64,000 nucleotides of DNA from Streptomyces sp. ISL-98 (GTDB taxonomy: Bacteria > Actinomycetota > Actinomycetes > Streptomycetales > Streptomycetaceae), in assembly GCF_018614055.1 (NCBI RefSeq), contig NZ_JAGGPB010000001.1, forward strand, positions 1 through 64,000, read 5' to 3'. This document shows positions 44,356 to 52,840 of the stretch, one piece after another. The notes beneath the pieces are model-generated. The model saw only the letters and a list, made by a program, of their open reading frames with translations, was not told the origin of the DNA and searched no databases. Numbering within the stretch: position 1 is the first letter of the stretch; every line of letters starts with the position of its first letter. A program made the position numbers and the translations under genes.

Positions 44356-45338
44356 CCATGCTCGAAGACCACTCGACAGCAGCGCCGTGGCCGACCGCCT
44401 ACCCAAAGGGGTACGCGGTCGTCGACGTGGAGACCACCGGACTCGCGCGCGACGACCGGATAATCTCCGCTGCCGTCTACCGGCTGGACTACCGGGGGGA
44501 CGTCGAGGACCACTGGTACACGCTGGTCAACCCGCAGCGCGACCCCGGCCCCGTCTGGATCCACGGACTGACCAGTGACGTCCTCGGCGGCGCTCCGCTC
44601 TTCCCGGAGATCGCGGCCGAGCTGTCCGAGCGGCTCGACGGGCGGGTGCTCGTCGCGCACAACGCGATGTTCGACTGGTCGATGATCGCCAGGGAGTACG
44701 CGCGCGCCGAGCGCACCGCACCCGTCCAGCAGCGGCTGTGCACCATCGCGCTCTCCAAGGAGCTCCGGCTCCCCCTGCCCAACCACAAGCTGGAGTCGCT
44801 GGCCGCGCACTTCGGCGTCGTACAGCAGCGGGCGCACCACGCTCTCGACGACGCGCGCGTGCTCGCGGAGGCGTTCCGGCCGAGCCTGCACGCGGCGGCG
44901 CAGGGCGGCGTACGACTGCCGCTACTGGAGTGCCGACCGCTCACCGAATGGTCGGATTCGCCTGCTACACCCCGAATTGGATACCAGGCGTCGTACGGAG
45001 GATCAGGCAGCCCGGCGAGCTGGCGCCCGTCGCGCAAGCGCCCCGCCTGCCCTTATCCGAACCCCGGACGGTACGAACCGGGGAAGCTGCTGAAGCAGGG
45101 GATGCGGGTGGCATTCTCCGGGGACACCTCCGTGGACCGCGAGCTGCTGGAGGACCGGGCGATCGAAGCCGGGCTGCACGTCGCGACGAGTGTGTCGCGG
45201 CTCACGAGTCTGCTCGTCACCAACGACCCCGACTCCGCCACGTCCAAGACGGTCAAGGCCAAGTCCTTCGGCACCCCCGTCGTCGACGAGGCCGCCTTCA
45301 CCCAGCTGCTGCGGGACGTGACCCCGGCAGACGGGTGA
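44352..45338 (+). CDS. DEDDh 3'-5' exonuclease with C-terminal BRCT domain
   Basis: 328 residues. The exonuclease domain (about 18-185) has VVDVETTGL (DxE), HNAMFDW and HHALDDARVLAE (final His-x4-Asp). A linker of about 60 residues leads to a BRCT domain (about 245-325, LKQGMRVAFSGDTSVDRELL). This is the DnaQ-like actinobacterial exonuclease form. The start is a GTG at 44352 that overlaps the TetR stop (GTGA), or the ATG at 44358. It probably trims or proofreads DNA ends. Confidence 0.92.
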   Translation: MTMLEDHSTAAPWPTAYPKGYAVVDVETTGLARDDRIISAAVYRLDYRGDVEDHWYTLVNPQRDPGPVWIHGLTSDVLGGAPLFPEIAAELSERLDGRVLVAHNAMFDWSMIAREYARAERTAPVQQRLCTIALSKELRLPLPNHKLESLAAHFGVVQQRAHHALDDARVLAEAFRPSLHAAAQGGVRLPLLECRPLTEWSDSPATPRIGYQASYGGSGSPASWRPSRKRPACPYPNPGRYEPGKLLKQGMRVAFSGDTSVDRELLEDRAIEAGLHVATSVSRLTSLLVTNDPDSATSKTVKAKSFGTPVVDEAAFTQLLRDVTPADG

Positions 45339-45402
45339 TTGCCGGACGACTCGCCCGGCGACCGCTCGCACCGCCGCCGCCCGCCGTCCCACCCTGTGGC
45401 GC

Positions 45403-45636
45403 ATGGCACGTTGCGAAGTATGCGGAAACGACTACGGCATGTCCTTCGAGGTGCACGCGCAGGGCGCGGTGCACGTCTTCGACTGCTTCTCCTGCGCCAT
45501 CCACCGGATGGCACCCATCTGCGAGCACTGCCGGTGCCAGATCATCGGCCACGGCGTGGAGGCGAACGGACACTGGTACTGCTGCGCGCACTGTTCGCGC
45601 GCGGAGGGCAAGGTGGGCATCGTCGACCACGTCTGA
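45403..45636 (+). CDS. Small Cys-rich metal-binding protein, metallothionein-like C-terminus
   Basis: 77 residues with nine Cys. CEVCGNDYG and CFSCAIHRMAPICEHCRC provide zinc-ribbon style pairs; GHWYCCAHCSRAEG resembles the C-terminus of prokaryotic metallothioneins. Probable zinc binding, in storage or protein contact. The ATG at 45403 follows CTGTGGCGC rather than a good Shine-Dalgarno. Placed between the exonuclease and SURF1 genes, all on the plus strand. Confidence 0.8.
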   Translation: MARCEVCGNDYGMSFEVHAQGAVHVFDCFSCAIHRMAPICEHCRCQIIGHGVEANGHWYCCAHCSRAEGKVGIVDHV

Positions 45637-45707
45637 ACCGGCTCCACCGCCCGCCTCGTCCGCCCCCTCCCTCCGGACACCCCATGGCCGAGTTGTACGG
45701 TCATGGG

Positions 45708-46550
45708 GTGTACCGCTTCCTGTTGTCCCGGCAGTGGGTGATCCTCACCCTCCTGATGCTCGCTCTCATCCCCACGATGACCGAGCTGGGGTTCTGGCAG
45801 CTGCACCGTCATGAGCACCGGGTCGCGCAGAACAAGCTGATCGCCGACAACCTGACGGCGAAGCCCCTCCCTGTGGGCGACCTCACCTCCCCCGGACACA
45901 CCGTCCCGCGCGCCGACTACTGGCGCCGGGTGACCGCCACGGGGACGTACGACACCGCGCACGAAGTCGTCGTACGCCGCAGGACCTCCGCCGACGACAG
46001 GGTCGGCTACCACGTCCTCACCCCCCTGGTCCTCGGCGACGGCCGCGCGGTGCTCGTCAACCGCGGCTGGATCCCCTTCGGCGCCGACCAGCAGGCCTTC
46101 CCCAGGATCCCGGCCGCACCCAAGGGCGAAGTGACCGTCACCGGACGCCTCAAGGCCGACGAGACGACGGCCGGCAGCGGCATCAAGGACCTGAGCGGAC
46201 TGCCGCCCCGGCAGATCATGCTGATCAACAGCGAGCAGCAGGCGAAGACCCTCTCCCGGCCCGTCCTCGGCGGCTACATCGAGCAGACCGAGCCCGTCCC
46301 GGCGGGCCCGAAGCCCGAGCTCATCCCCTCCCCCGACGCCGACTCCATCGGCCCGCACATGGCGTACGCCGTCCAGTGGTGGCTCTTCGCCGCGGCCGTG
46401 CCGGTCGGCTGGGTCGTTCTCGTACGCCGGGAACTGCGCGACCGGGCGGAGGCCGCGGTAGCAGGCGACGGCGGTACCGGCGACAGCGGCGGCGACGGTG
46501 GTGCGGGCGGCGGCGACGCACAGGCGGAGCCCGCCGCGGCGAACGCCTGA
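45708..46550 (+). CDS. SURF1-family cytochrome oxidase assembly protein
   Basis: 280 residues: N-terminal membrane helix (QWVILTLLMLALIPTMTELGFWQLHR), a periplasm-facing central domain (RRVTATGTYDTAHEVVVRRR, VLVNRGWIPFGA), a second helix near 225-245 (HMAYAVQWWLFAAAV) and a Gly/Asp/Ala-rich tail. Function: assembly of the aa3-type oxidase. GTG at 45708 (VYRFLLSRQW) matches usual starts; an in-frame ATG at 45684 would add eight residues. Confidence 0.92.
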   Translation: MYRFLLSRQWVILTLLMLALIPTMTELGFWQLHRHEHRVAQNKLIADNLTAKPLPVGDLTSPGHTVPRADYWRRVTATGTYDTAHEVVVRRRTSADDRVGYHVLTPLVLGDGRAVLVNRGWIPFGADQQAFPRIPAAPKGEVTVTGRLKADETTAGSGIKDLSGLPPRQIMLINSEQQAKTLSRPVLGGYIEQTEPVPAGPKPELIPSPDADSIGPHMAYAVQWWLFAAAVPVGWVVLVRRELRDRAEAAVAGDGGTGDSGGDGGAGGGDAQAEPAAANA

Positions 46551-46599
46551 CCGTAACCGCACCCGCTTAGCCCCCCGCCCACGCGGGAACACGGTTGGC

Positions 46600-48399
46600 G
46601 TGACCCAACTCATCGAGGACTACGCGCTCATCGGGGACCTGCAGACGGCAGCGCTGGTCGGCAGGGACGGCTCCATCGACTGGCTCTGCCTGCCCCGCTT
46701 CGACTCGGCGGCCTGTTTCGCCGCGCTGCTCGGTGACAAGGACAACGGCCACTGGCGCATCGCCCCCAACGGCGCGGGCAACTGCACCCGCCGGGCCTAC
46801 CGGGGCAACACCCTCGTCCTGGAGTCTGTCTGGGAGACCCGCTCCGGCACGGTCAAGGTCACGGACTTCATGCCGCAGCGCGACAAGGCCCCCGACGTCG
46901 TACGGATCATCGAGGGCATCTCCGGCACGGTGTCGATGCGCTCCACGCTCCGGCTGCGCTTCGACTACGGCAACATCGTGCCGTGGATGCGCCGCTCGAA
47001 GGGCCACCGGGTGGCCGTCGCGGGGCCCGACGCCGTATGGCTCCGCAGCGGTCCCGAGGACCGGGTGAAGACGTGGGGCCAGCAGTTCAGCACCTGCTCG
47101 TCGTGCACCGTCACCGAGGGCGAGCGGATCGCGTTCGTCCTCACCTGGCACCCGTCGCACGAACCGCAGCCGGAGTTCATCGACCCCTTCGAGGCGCTCG
47201 AGCACAGCGTCGAGGACTGGGAGGAGTGGTCGTCGCGCTGCCGCTACGCCGGCCCGTACGCCGAATCCGTACAGCGCTCCCTCATCACCCTCAAGGCCCT
47301 GACGTACGCCCCGACCGGCGGCATCGTCGCCGCCCCCACCACCTCGCTCCCCGAGGAGATCGGCGGCGTCCGCAACTGGGACTACCGCTTCTGCTGGCTG
47401 CGCGACTCCACCCTCACCCTCAGTGCCCTCGTCTCCGCCGGCTACCTCGACGAGGCCGCCGCCTGGCGCGACTGGCTGCTGCGGGCGGTGGCGGGCGACC
47501 CCGCCGACCTGCAGATCATGTACGGGATCTCCGGCGAGCGCCGGCTTCCCGAGGTGGAGCTGCCGTGGCTGCGCGGGTACGAGGGGTCCGCCCCCGTCCG
47601 TATCGGCAATGAAGCCGTCAAGCAGCTCCAGCTCGACGTGTACGGAGAGGTCATCGACTCCCTCCACCTGGCCAGGTCTTCGGGCCTGGTCGCCAAGCCG
47701 CACGCCTGGAACCTGCAGCTCAGCCTGCTCGGCTTCCTGGAATCCACGTGGCGCGAGCCGGACGAGGGCCTGTGGGAAGTCAGAGGGCCGCGCCGCCATT
47801 ACGTGTACTCCAAGGTGATGGCGTGGGTCGCGGCCGACCGGGCCGTACGCGCCCTGGAGGAGCATCCGACACTGCGCGGCGACGCCGACCGGTGGCGGGC
47901 GATGCGCGACGAGGTGCACCGGGAGGTCTGCGAGAAGGGGTTCGACCCGGAGCGCAACACCTTCACGCAGTCGTACGGCTCCACCGAACTGGACGCCGCC
48001 ACGCTGCTCATCCCCCGGCTCGGCTTCCTGCCGCCCGACGATCCCCGGGTCCTCGGCACGATCGAGGCGGTACGGACCGGGCTCGCCCACAACGGCTTCA
48101 TCCGCCGCTACACCACGGACCGCAGGGACCGGATCGCGGTCGACGGGCTGCCCGGCTCGGAAGGGGCCTTCCTGGCCTGCTCGTTCTGGCTGGTCGACGC
48201 GCTGCGGCTGACCGGGCGCGAGAAGGAGGCCTGCGAGCTTTTCGAACGGCTGCTGTCGCTGCGCAACGACGTGGGGCTGCTGGCCGAGGAGTACGACGCG
48301 GCCACCGGGCGCCAGCTCGGCAACTTCCCCCAGGCCTACAGCCATATCGGACTGGTCGTATCGGCCCTCGCCCTGACGGGGGAAGAGACGGCAGGATAG
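46600..48399 (+). CDS. Glycoside hydrolase family 15 protein (glucoamylase/trehalase type)
   Basis: 599 residues. IEDYALIGDLQTAALVG at the start, the WDYRFCWLRD motif (about residues 260-270) and ATGRQLGNFPQAYSHIG at the end are the signatures of actinobacterial GH15 enzymes, several of which hydrolyse trehalose to glucose in the cytoplasm. A catalytic Glu lies within the WLRGYEG region. GTG start at 46600 gives the normal length; the open frame to 46498 overlaps SURF1. The next gene begins five bases later. Confidence 0.93.
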   Translation: MTQLIEDYALIGDLQTAALVGRDGSIDWLCLPRFDSAACFAALLGDKDNGHWRIAPNGAGNCTRRAYRGNTLVLESVWETRSGTVKVTDFMPQRDKAPDVVRIIEGISGTVSMRSTLRLRFDYGNIVPWMRRSKGHRVAVAGPDAVWLRSGPEDRVKTWGQQFSTCSSCTVTEGERIAFVLTWHPSHEPQPEFIDPFEALEHSVEDWEEWSSRCRYAGPYAESVQRSLITLKALTYAPTGGIVAAPTTSLPEEIGGVRNWDYRFCWLRDSTLTLSALVSAGYLDEAAAWRDWLLRAVAGDPADLQIMYGISGERRLPEVELPWLRGYEGSAPVRIGNEAVKQLQLDVYGEVIDSLHLARSSGLVAKPHAWNLQLSLLGFLESTWREPDEGLWEVRGPRRHYVYSKVMAWVAADRAVRALEEHPTLRGDADRWRAMRDEVHREVCEKGFDPERNTFTQSYGSTELDAATLLIPRLGFLPPDDPRVLGTIEAVRTGLAHNGFIRRYTTDRRDRIAVDGLPGSEGAFLACSFWLVDALRLTGREKEACELFERLLSLRNDVGLLAEEYDAATGRQLGNFPQAYSHIGLVVSALALTGEETAG

Positions 48400-48403
48400 C
48401 CCC

Positions 48404-49159
48404 ATGGATCTTGAACTGAAGGACCGCGTGTACGTCGTGACCGGAGCCAGCCGTGGGCTCGGCTTCGCCTCCGCGCGGCAGCTGACGGACGACGGCGCGA
48501 AGGTCGTCCTCACCGGCCGCGACGAGAAGGCGGTCGCGGACGCCGCCGCCGAACTCGGCCCGAACGCGGTCGGTATCGCCGCGGACAATGCCGACCCGGG
48601 GGCTGCTGAGCGCCTGATCGGCGCTGCCCGTGCGCACTTCGGGCGGTTCGACGGCATCCTCATCAGCGTCGGCGGGCCTGCGCCGGGCAGCGCCGCCGAC
48701 AACACGGACGAGCAGTGGCAGGCAGCCTTCGACTCCGTCTTCCTGGGCGCGGTACGGCTGGCACGCGCCGCGGCTTCCTCGCTCACGGAGGGCGGAGTCA
48801 TCGGCTTCGTCCTGTCCGGCTCAGTCCACGAACCCATCCCCGGCCTCACCATCTCCAACGGCCTGCGGCCGGGCCTGGCCGGCTTCGCGAAGTCGCTCTC
48901 CGTCGACCTGGGCCCGCGCGGCATCCGCGTCGTAGGCCTGCTGCCTGGCCGCATCGACACGGACCGGGTGCGCCAGCTCGACGCGCTCTCGGGAGACAGC
49001 GACGCGGCGCGGGCGAGGAGCGAGTCCCGCGTGCCGTTGGGCCGCTACGGGAGGCCGGAGGAGTTCGGCAGGGCGGCGGCGTTCCTGATGTCGCCCGCGG
49101 CGTCGTACGTGACGGGCGTGATGCTCCCGATCGACGGCGGCGCACGCCACGGCTTCTAG
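48404..49159 (+). CDS. SDR-family protein with altered active site
   Basis: 251 residues. The cofactor loop TGASRGLG and GGPAPG (in place of NNAG) are present, and FabG-like ends (SYVTGVMLPIDGG) follow. At the active site, the YxxxK pair is replaced: Ser151 and Arg155 (TISNGLRPG) stand where Tyr and Lys should be. This SNxxR form is a known minority SDR branch, but its reaction is unclear. It starts five bases after the GH15 gene, so the two are probably one transcript. Confidence 0.88.
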   Translation: MDLELKDRVYVVTGASRGLGFASARQLTDDGAKVVLTGRDEKAVADAAAELGPNAVGIAADNADPGAAERLIGAARAHFGRFDGILISVGGPAPGSAADNTDEQWQAAFDSVFLGAVRLARAAASSLTEGGVIGFVLSGSVHEPIPGLTISNGLRPGLAGFAKSLSVDLGPRGIRVVGLLPGRIDTDRVRQLDALSGDSDAARARSESRVPLGRYGRPEEFGRAAAFLMSPAASYVTGVMLPIDGGARHGF

Positions 49160-49194
49160 CCCCCTCCTTTTTACGTGCGGCGGACTCCGTCCGC

Positions 49195-49393
49195 CGGGCC
49201 GCGGGTGCCGGGCCGCACCCGCAGGCCGGTGGGCGGTGCTCCCGGCCTGCGGCCGGTCCTGCCCCACCCCGCCCACCCGTGCAGGGGCCGATGGGGCGGT
49301 GAGCGCCTCCGGTGGGCGGCTCAGCGCCGTTGGCGGAGGACCGGGCAGCGCCCCGGTTTCAGGAAGGGGCGGGGTGGGGGAAAGTTACCGGCG
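49195..49393. repeat. Palindromic intergenic element (copy B)
   Basis: CCTGCCCCACCCCGCCCA (about 49257) and GGGGCGGGGTGGGGGAAA (about 49366) are inverted versions of one another, enclosing GC-rich hairpins. It sits between the SDR gene and the converging AmaP gene. Its outer arms resemble those at 52.6-52.8 kb. No gene was seen in it. Confidence 0.55.
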
Positions 49394-49413
49394 GCGCGCG
49401 GACGCGTTCCGCG

Positions 49414-49992
49414 TCAGGTCACGCGCTGGGCGCGGTGTTTGACCTCTCGCAGGCGGATCTCCGCCGGCAGCGTCTCCAGGCCCGCCGAATCCCGCGCCCG
49501 GGCCAGCGCCTCCCGCGTAACCCCCGACAGCGCCGCCGCCGGTTCCGCGTACGGCGCGAGGGTCAGGGTGATCCGGGCCCGTGGCATGGTCCGGCGGCCC
49601 GTCAGCCTTACGCGGGCCCGCTCCACCCCCTCCACCGCCTCCGCATCGCTCGCGAGCACGGCCTCCAGCGCCCGCCCCCGCAGCAGCGCCCCCTCGCCGT
49701 CGCCGCTGTCGACCAGCACCTCCGCCAGCCGCGACCGGCGCAGCTGGGCCAGCAGCCACCACAGTGCGAGCAGGACCACCGCGGTGAGAACCGCGAAGAC
49801 CGTGGGCCACCACCACGTCTCGTCCCGCCACCGCTTACGGCCCGACTCGCTCAGCAGTACGTCGTCAGGCCCGTCGAACGGCCACCAGGACGGTACGGAC
49901 AGCCCGGCTCCGGCGGCGAGCACCGCGCCGCCGACGACGATCAGGGCCAGGCCCGCGAGCCCGAGCAGGACACGGTTGGCCTTCATGGACAT
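49414..49992 (-). CDS. amaP: AmaP-like alkaline-shock membrane anchor protein
   Basis: 192 residues, last gene of the Asp23 operon. Two membrane helices (VLLGLAGLALIVVGGAVLA and VFAVLTAVVLLALWWLLAQL) are joined by a short external loop; a cytoplasmic C-terminal domain (from about 100) contains EGVERARVRLTGR and RITLTLAPYAEP, reminiscent of the Asp23 fold. AmaP tethers Asp23 to the membrane in S. aureus. The ATG at 49992 lies eight bases from the upstream stop. Confidence 0.85.
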   Translation of the reverse strand: MSMKANRVLLGLAGLALIVVGGAVLAAGAGLSVPSWWPFDGPDDVLLSESGRKRWRDETWWWPTVFAVLTAVVLLALWWLLAQLRRSRLAEVLVDSGDGEGALLRGRALEAVLASDAEAVEGVERARVRLTGRRTMPRARITLTLAPYAEPAAALSGVTREALARARDSAGLETLPAEIRLREVKHRAQRVT

Positions 49993-49999
49993 CGCCCCG

Positions 50000-50653
50000 T
50001 CACCCCTTCTTGTCCGGGCGGCCGACGTGCACGGACAGCCTCGGCGGGTCGGAGAGGCCGAGCTGCCGGATACCGACGCCGAGCGCGGTGTCCAAGTCGC
50101 TGCGTACATCGTCGAGTTGACGGAAGTGGGACACGGCGTTCACGGAAACCTTGGAGCGCCCCACCTGCACCCGCACCGACTGCACGCCGGAGACCTCCAT
50201 GGCCCGGTCACGCAGCACGAGCGCCGCCGCCGACCGGTCGAGCCCCGCCCGGACGTCCTCCGAGGGCCGCCGCATCGGCAGAATGGCCCGCAGACCGGGC
50301 GTGACGGCCAGCACCAGCAGCCACAGGCCGAGCGCCACGGCGACGCCCGCCCCGGTGAATACCCACGTGTCGTCCAGGGGGCGGGTCGCGAGGTCGTCCG
50401 CCAGCTCGCGGCGCCAGCGCATCGCGGGGTGTTCGGCCCGTACAGCGGCGATGTCGTACAGCAGCAGGCCGGCCGCGCCGAGAACCACGAGGGCGAGCAG
50501 CCCGGCCGGCACCCGGCGTTTGGACCAGAAGCGTCCGGTCTTCCCGTCGTCGTCATCCCCGAGGGTCGGCACCGGGTTGAAGTCCGCGGCGGACGCGGAC
50601 TGTTCGCGTTCGACGACGGGGATCCGCCGCGTCGTGCTGTCGGGTTCACTCAT
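50000..50653 (-). CDS. DUF6286 membrane protein of the Asp23 operon
   Basis: 217 residues: polar tail of about 45 residues, two membrane helices (AGLLALVVLGAAGLLLYD, AGVAVALGLWLLVLAVTP) and a C-terminal cytoplasmic domain with SGVQSVRVQVGRSKVSV and RLSVHVGR, again Asp23-like in pattern. It follows the alkaline-shock-like gene by overlap (50650-50653). Role inferred from context: anchoring or assembly of the Asp23 layer. Confidence 0.85.
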   Translation of the reverse strand: MSEPDSTTRRIPVVEREQSASAADFNPVPTLGDDDDGKTGRFWSKRRVPAGLLALVVLGAAGLLLYDIAAVRAEHPAMRWRRELADDLATRPLDDTWVFTGAGVAVALGLWLLVLAVTPGLRAILPMRRPSEDVRAGLDRSAAALVLRDRAMEVSGVQSVRVQVGRSKVSVNAVSHFRQLDDVRSDLDTALGVGIRQLGLSDPPRLSVHVGRPDKKG

Positions 50654-51066
50654 CGGATCCTCCCGCGGTCCGCGCGGCGTGCCTGGGACGCCGAGTGGAG
50701 GCGCTCGACCTGAACCGACACCTCGGGCACTTCCATCCCCGCCAAGGCCTTTACCCGCTGCGCGACTTGGCGACGCACCGTGCCGCACTGCCCGCCGATG
50801 TCGGAGGGATAGCCGAGTTCGAGACTGATCCGTACCCGCGCCGTGTCATGGCGCACGGTCACCGCGGCGTGCGGCTCCTTGCCCCGGTCCCTGCCCGGCT
50901 GGCCGTCGGGCACCTGGGCGAGCGCCTCGCGCGCCGCCTGTGCGGCGATCTTCGCGACGACCCGGTCGGCGATACGCGTCGCACCGCGCTCGGCCGCCGC
51001 GACCCGGCCTGCTGGGGCCTCCCCGGCCGGGACTTGACCATCAGCGACCCGACCGGCGGCGTCCAT
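50650..51066 (-). CDS. Asp23/Gls24-like protein
   Basis: 138 residues. Core pattern VAAAERGATRIADRVVAKIAAQAAREAL then AVTVRHDTARVRISLELGYPSDI and QRVKALAGMEVPEVSVQVERL matches the Asp23/Gls24 layout: TRIADRVVAKIA, beta strands and a C-terminal helix-strand. Cytosolic and membrane-associated by analogy. It lies six bases downstream of the DUF2273 gene. Confidence 0.85.
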   Translation of the reverse strand: MDAAGRVADGQVPAGEAPAGRVAAAERGATRIADRVVAKIAAQAAREALAQVPDGQPGRDRGKEPHAAVTVRHDTARVRISLELGYPSDIGGQCGTVRRQVAQRVKALAGMEVPEVSVQVERLHSASQARRADRGRIR

Positions 51067-51072
51067 CCCGGG

Positions 51073-51264
51073 TCACCTCTGCCGTTCGCCGCGCTCGCGG
51101 ACACGGAAGAAGTCGCCGAGTTCGAGGTCGCCGTCGGCGAACCGGCCGAGTACGTAACCGATCGCGCCCAGGGCTGCCACCAGCAGAAAGGCTCCGAAGC
51201 CACCGAAATACCCGGCGAAACCGAGCGCCATACCGGCCAACAGGCCGACCACAGCCATGCTCAT
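51073..51264 (-). CDS. DUF2273-type small membrane protein
   Basis: 63 residues: two hydrophobic stretches (MAVVGLLAGMALGFAGYFGGFGAF, LLVAALGAIGYVLGRF) and a charged end (RVRERGERQR). DUF2273 proteins are common companions of Asp23 genes. Orientation and spacing put it second in the operon. Confidence 0.88.
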   Translation of the reverse strand: MSMAVVGLLAGMALGFAGYFGGFGAFLLVAALGAIGYVLGRFADGDLELGDFFRVRERGERQR

Positions 51265-51309
51265 CCTGCGCTCCTCCTCCTAGTGGGCTGTCCGACTGAA
51301 ACAGGCGGC

Positions 51310-51765
51310 CTACTGGATACGTGGCTCGGCCTCTTCCTCTTCCTCGTCGGGCAGCTTCACATCGCTGACCGCGATATTGACCTCGACCACTTCGAGGCCC
51401 GTCATGCGTTCCACGGCCGAGATGACGTTCTCGCGTACGGCGCGGGCGACATCGGCGATCGAGACGCCGTACTCGACGACGATCTCCAGGTCGAGCGCTG
51501 TCTGCACCTCGCCGACCTCGGCCTTCACGCCCCGGGAGACGGCTCTGGCTCCGGCTCCGGCACCCGGCACGCGGTCGCGGACTGCCCCGAAGGTCCGGGA
51601 GAGGCCGCTGCCCATGGCGTGTACGCCGAGTACGTCGCGGGCCGCGAGGCCGGCGATCTTCTCCACCACGCCGTCGGCGATGGTGGTACGGCCACGGGAA
51701 CCCGGATCGCCACCGCCCCGCTTGGTCACGGAGGTCTTCTTGGTCTCGTCGCTGGTGTCAGTCAT
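51310..51765 (-). CDS. Asp23/Gls24 family envelope stress response protein
   Basis: 151 residues, first gene of the operon. GRTTIADGVVEKIAGLAARDVLGVHAMG and GVSIADVARAVRENVISAVERMTGLEVVEVNIAVSDV are the family signature. In Gram-positives Asp23 is an abundant membrane-associated protein linked to cell-wall stress. The start is ATG 51765 (MTDTSDE); the longer frame to 51801 has no ribosome binding site. Acidic C-terminus. Confidence 0.93.
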   Translation of the reverse strand: MTDTSDETKKTSVTKRGGGDPGSRGRTTIADGVVEKIAGLAARDVLGVHAMGSGLSRTFGAVRDRVPGAGAGARAVSRGVKAEVGEVQTALDLEIVVEYGVSIADVARAVRENVISAVERMTGLEVVEVNIAVSDVKLPDEEEEEAEPRIQ

Positions 51766-51858
51766 CGCCGTTCGTCCCTTCCGAGCGGTACTGGACTCCA
51801 TTGCCCAGATTAGGTTCGGTTGCCCGATCTCGCGCCATGAGTGCGGCAGGCTGGAGGA

Positions 51859-52557
51859 ATGGCACCTGACGGATTGACTCGGGCAGTACGGCAGCGACTG
51901 GGCCTGGGCAGGCTGCTGCCGCTGGGTAGGGCGGCGGACGGCGCGTGGCTGGCGGAGCAGGCGGCGGACTCGGTATTGCGGCGCGCGGCGGGGGAACTCC
52001 CGGGGGTCGCCCTGGGGGCACTACGGATCGGGCTCGCCGATCCGGAAACGGTCGAGGCCCCCGCCGTACCGCCGCCGCCGGGGGCCCTGCCGCCCGGGCC
52101 GCTGCGTATCGATGCGGACTTCGCGGCCACGGCGGACGAGCCGCTTCCGCTGACGGCGGAGGGGCTGCGCGAGGTGTTGTGGGAAGTGGCGTCGGGCCGG
52201 CTGGGGCTCGTGATCACGGAGGTGGACCTGCGGGTGACGGACCTGCTCGATGCGGGGCCGGGGGGTGCGGCGCGGGACTCTGCTGCGGCCGCGGCTCCTC
52301 CGGAGGAGGGAGAGGCGGGGCCGCAGGCCGGTCCCCTGGCCGGCATCGCCTCGGCAGCGGCGGCCGCCCCCGGGGTGGGGCGGCTGACCAGCACGCTGGG
52401 GGCGCCGGTGCATGTCGCCGACGGCCATGTCCGGGTGGAGCTGGCGACGGCAGCGGGGCACAGGCCGCTGGAGGTGGCGCGGGCGGTGCGCGAGGCGGTG
52501 GCCCAGGCGCAGGGCGGGGGCGTGACGGTGACTGTGGTGGTGACGGGCGTCGACTGA
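51859..52557 (+). CDS. Asp23-operon-associated protein (often called P10-family), divergent
   Basis: 232 residues, commonly annotated in Streptomyces as nucleopolyhedrovirus P10-family, a name that says nothing about role. The C-terminal 60 residues (VADGHVRVELATAAGHRP, LEVARAVREAVAQAQ, VTVTVVVTGVD) mirror the Asp23 C-terminus (LDLEIVVEYGVSIADVARAVREN), so I infer an Asp23-like domain. The middle is a Pro/Ala/Glu linker. It is divergent from the Asp23 operon with 93 bases between. ATG at 51859; GTG 51841 is an alternative. Confidence 0.85.
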   Translation: MAPDGLTRAVRQRLGLGRLLPLGRAADGAWLAEQAADSVLRRAAGELPGVALGALRIGLADPETVEAPAVPPPPGALPPGPLRIDADFAATADEPLPLTAEGLREVLWEVASGRLGLVITEVDLRVTDLLDAGPGGAARDSAAAAAPPEEGEAGPQAGPLAGIASAAAAAPGVGRLTSTLGAPVHVADGHVRVELATAAGHRPLEVARAVREAVAQAQGGGVTVTVVVTGVD

Positions 52558-52581
52558 ACGGGGTGCGCCTGCGGCGGGCTT

Positions 52582-52775
52582 TTCCCCTACCCGCGCCTTC
52601 CCGGACTGGGGCTCCGCCCCAGACCCCGCTCCTCAAACTCCCCCAAGGACTACGTCCAGGGGGGACCCCCAGGGGCTGGGTATTTCAGCCCGTCCGGCGT
52701 TTGAGGACACACCCGAAGGGCGTCCCGGGGTCTGGGGGCTTGCCCCCAGACTCGGGAAAGGGGCGGGTAGGGGAA
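52582..52775. repeat. Palindromic intergenic element (copy C, most complete)
   Basis: About 194 bases with imperfect inverted ends (TTCCCCTACCCG at the left, CGGGTAGGGGAA at the right). Internal hairpins: TGGGGCTCCGCCCCA (about 52608), TCTGGGGGCTTGCCCCCAGA (about 52732) and a CCTCAAAC/GTTTGAGG pair. Elements like this are widespread in Streptomyces 3' regions. It carries no gene. Confidence 0.8.
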
Positions 52776-52840
52776 GGTGCCGCAGGCAACCCGGCGCCGC
52801 GCACCGCACCCAGCAGCACGCACCCGCCCGCTACCCGAAC

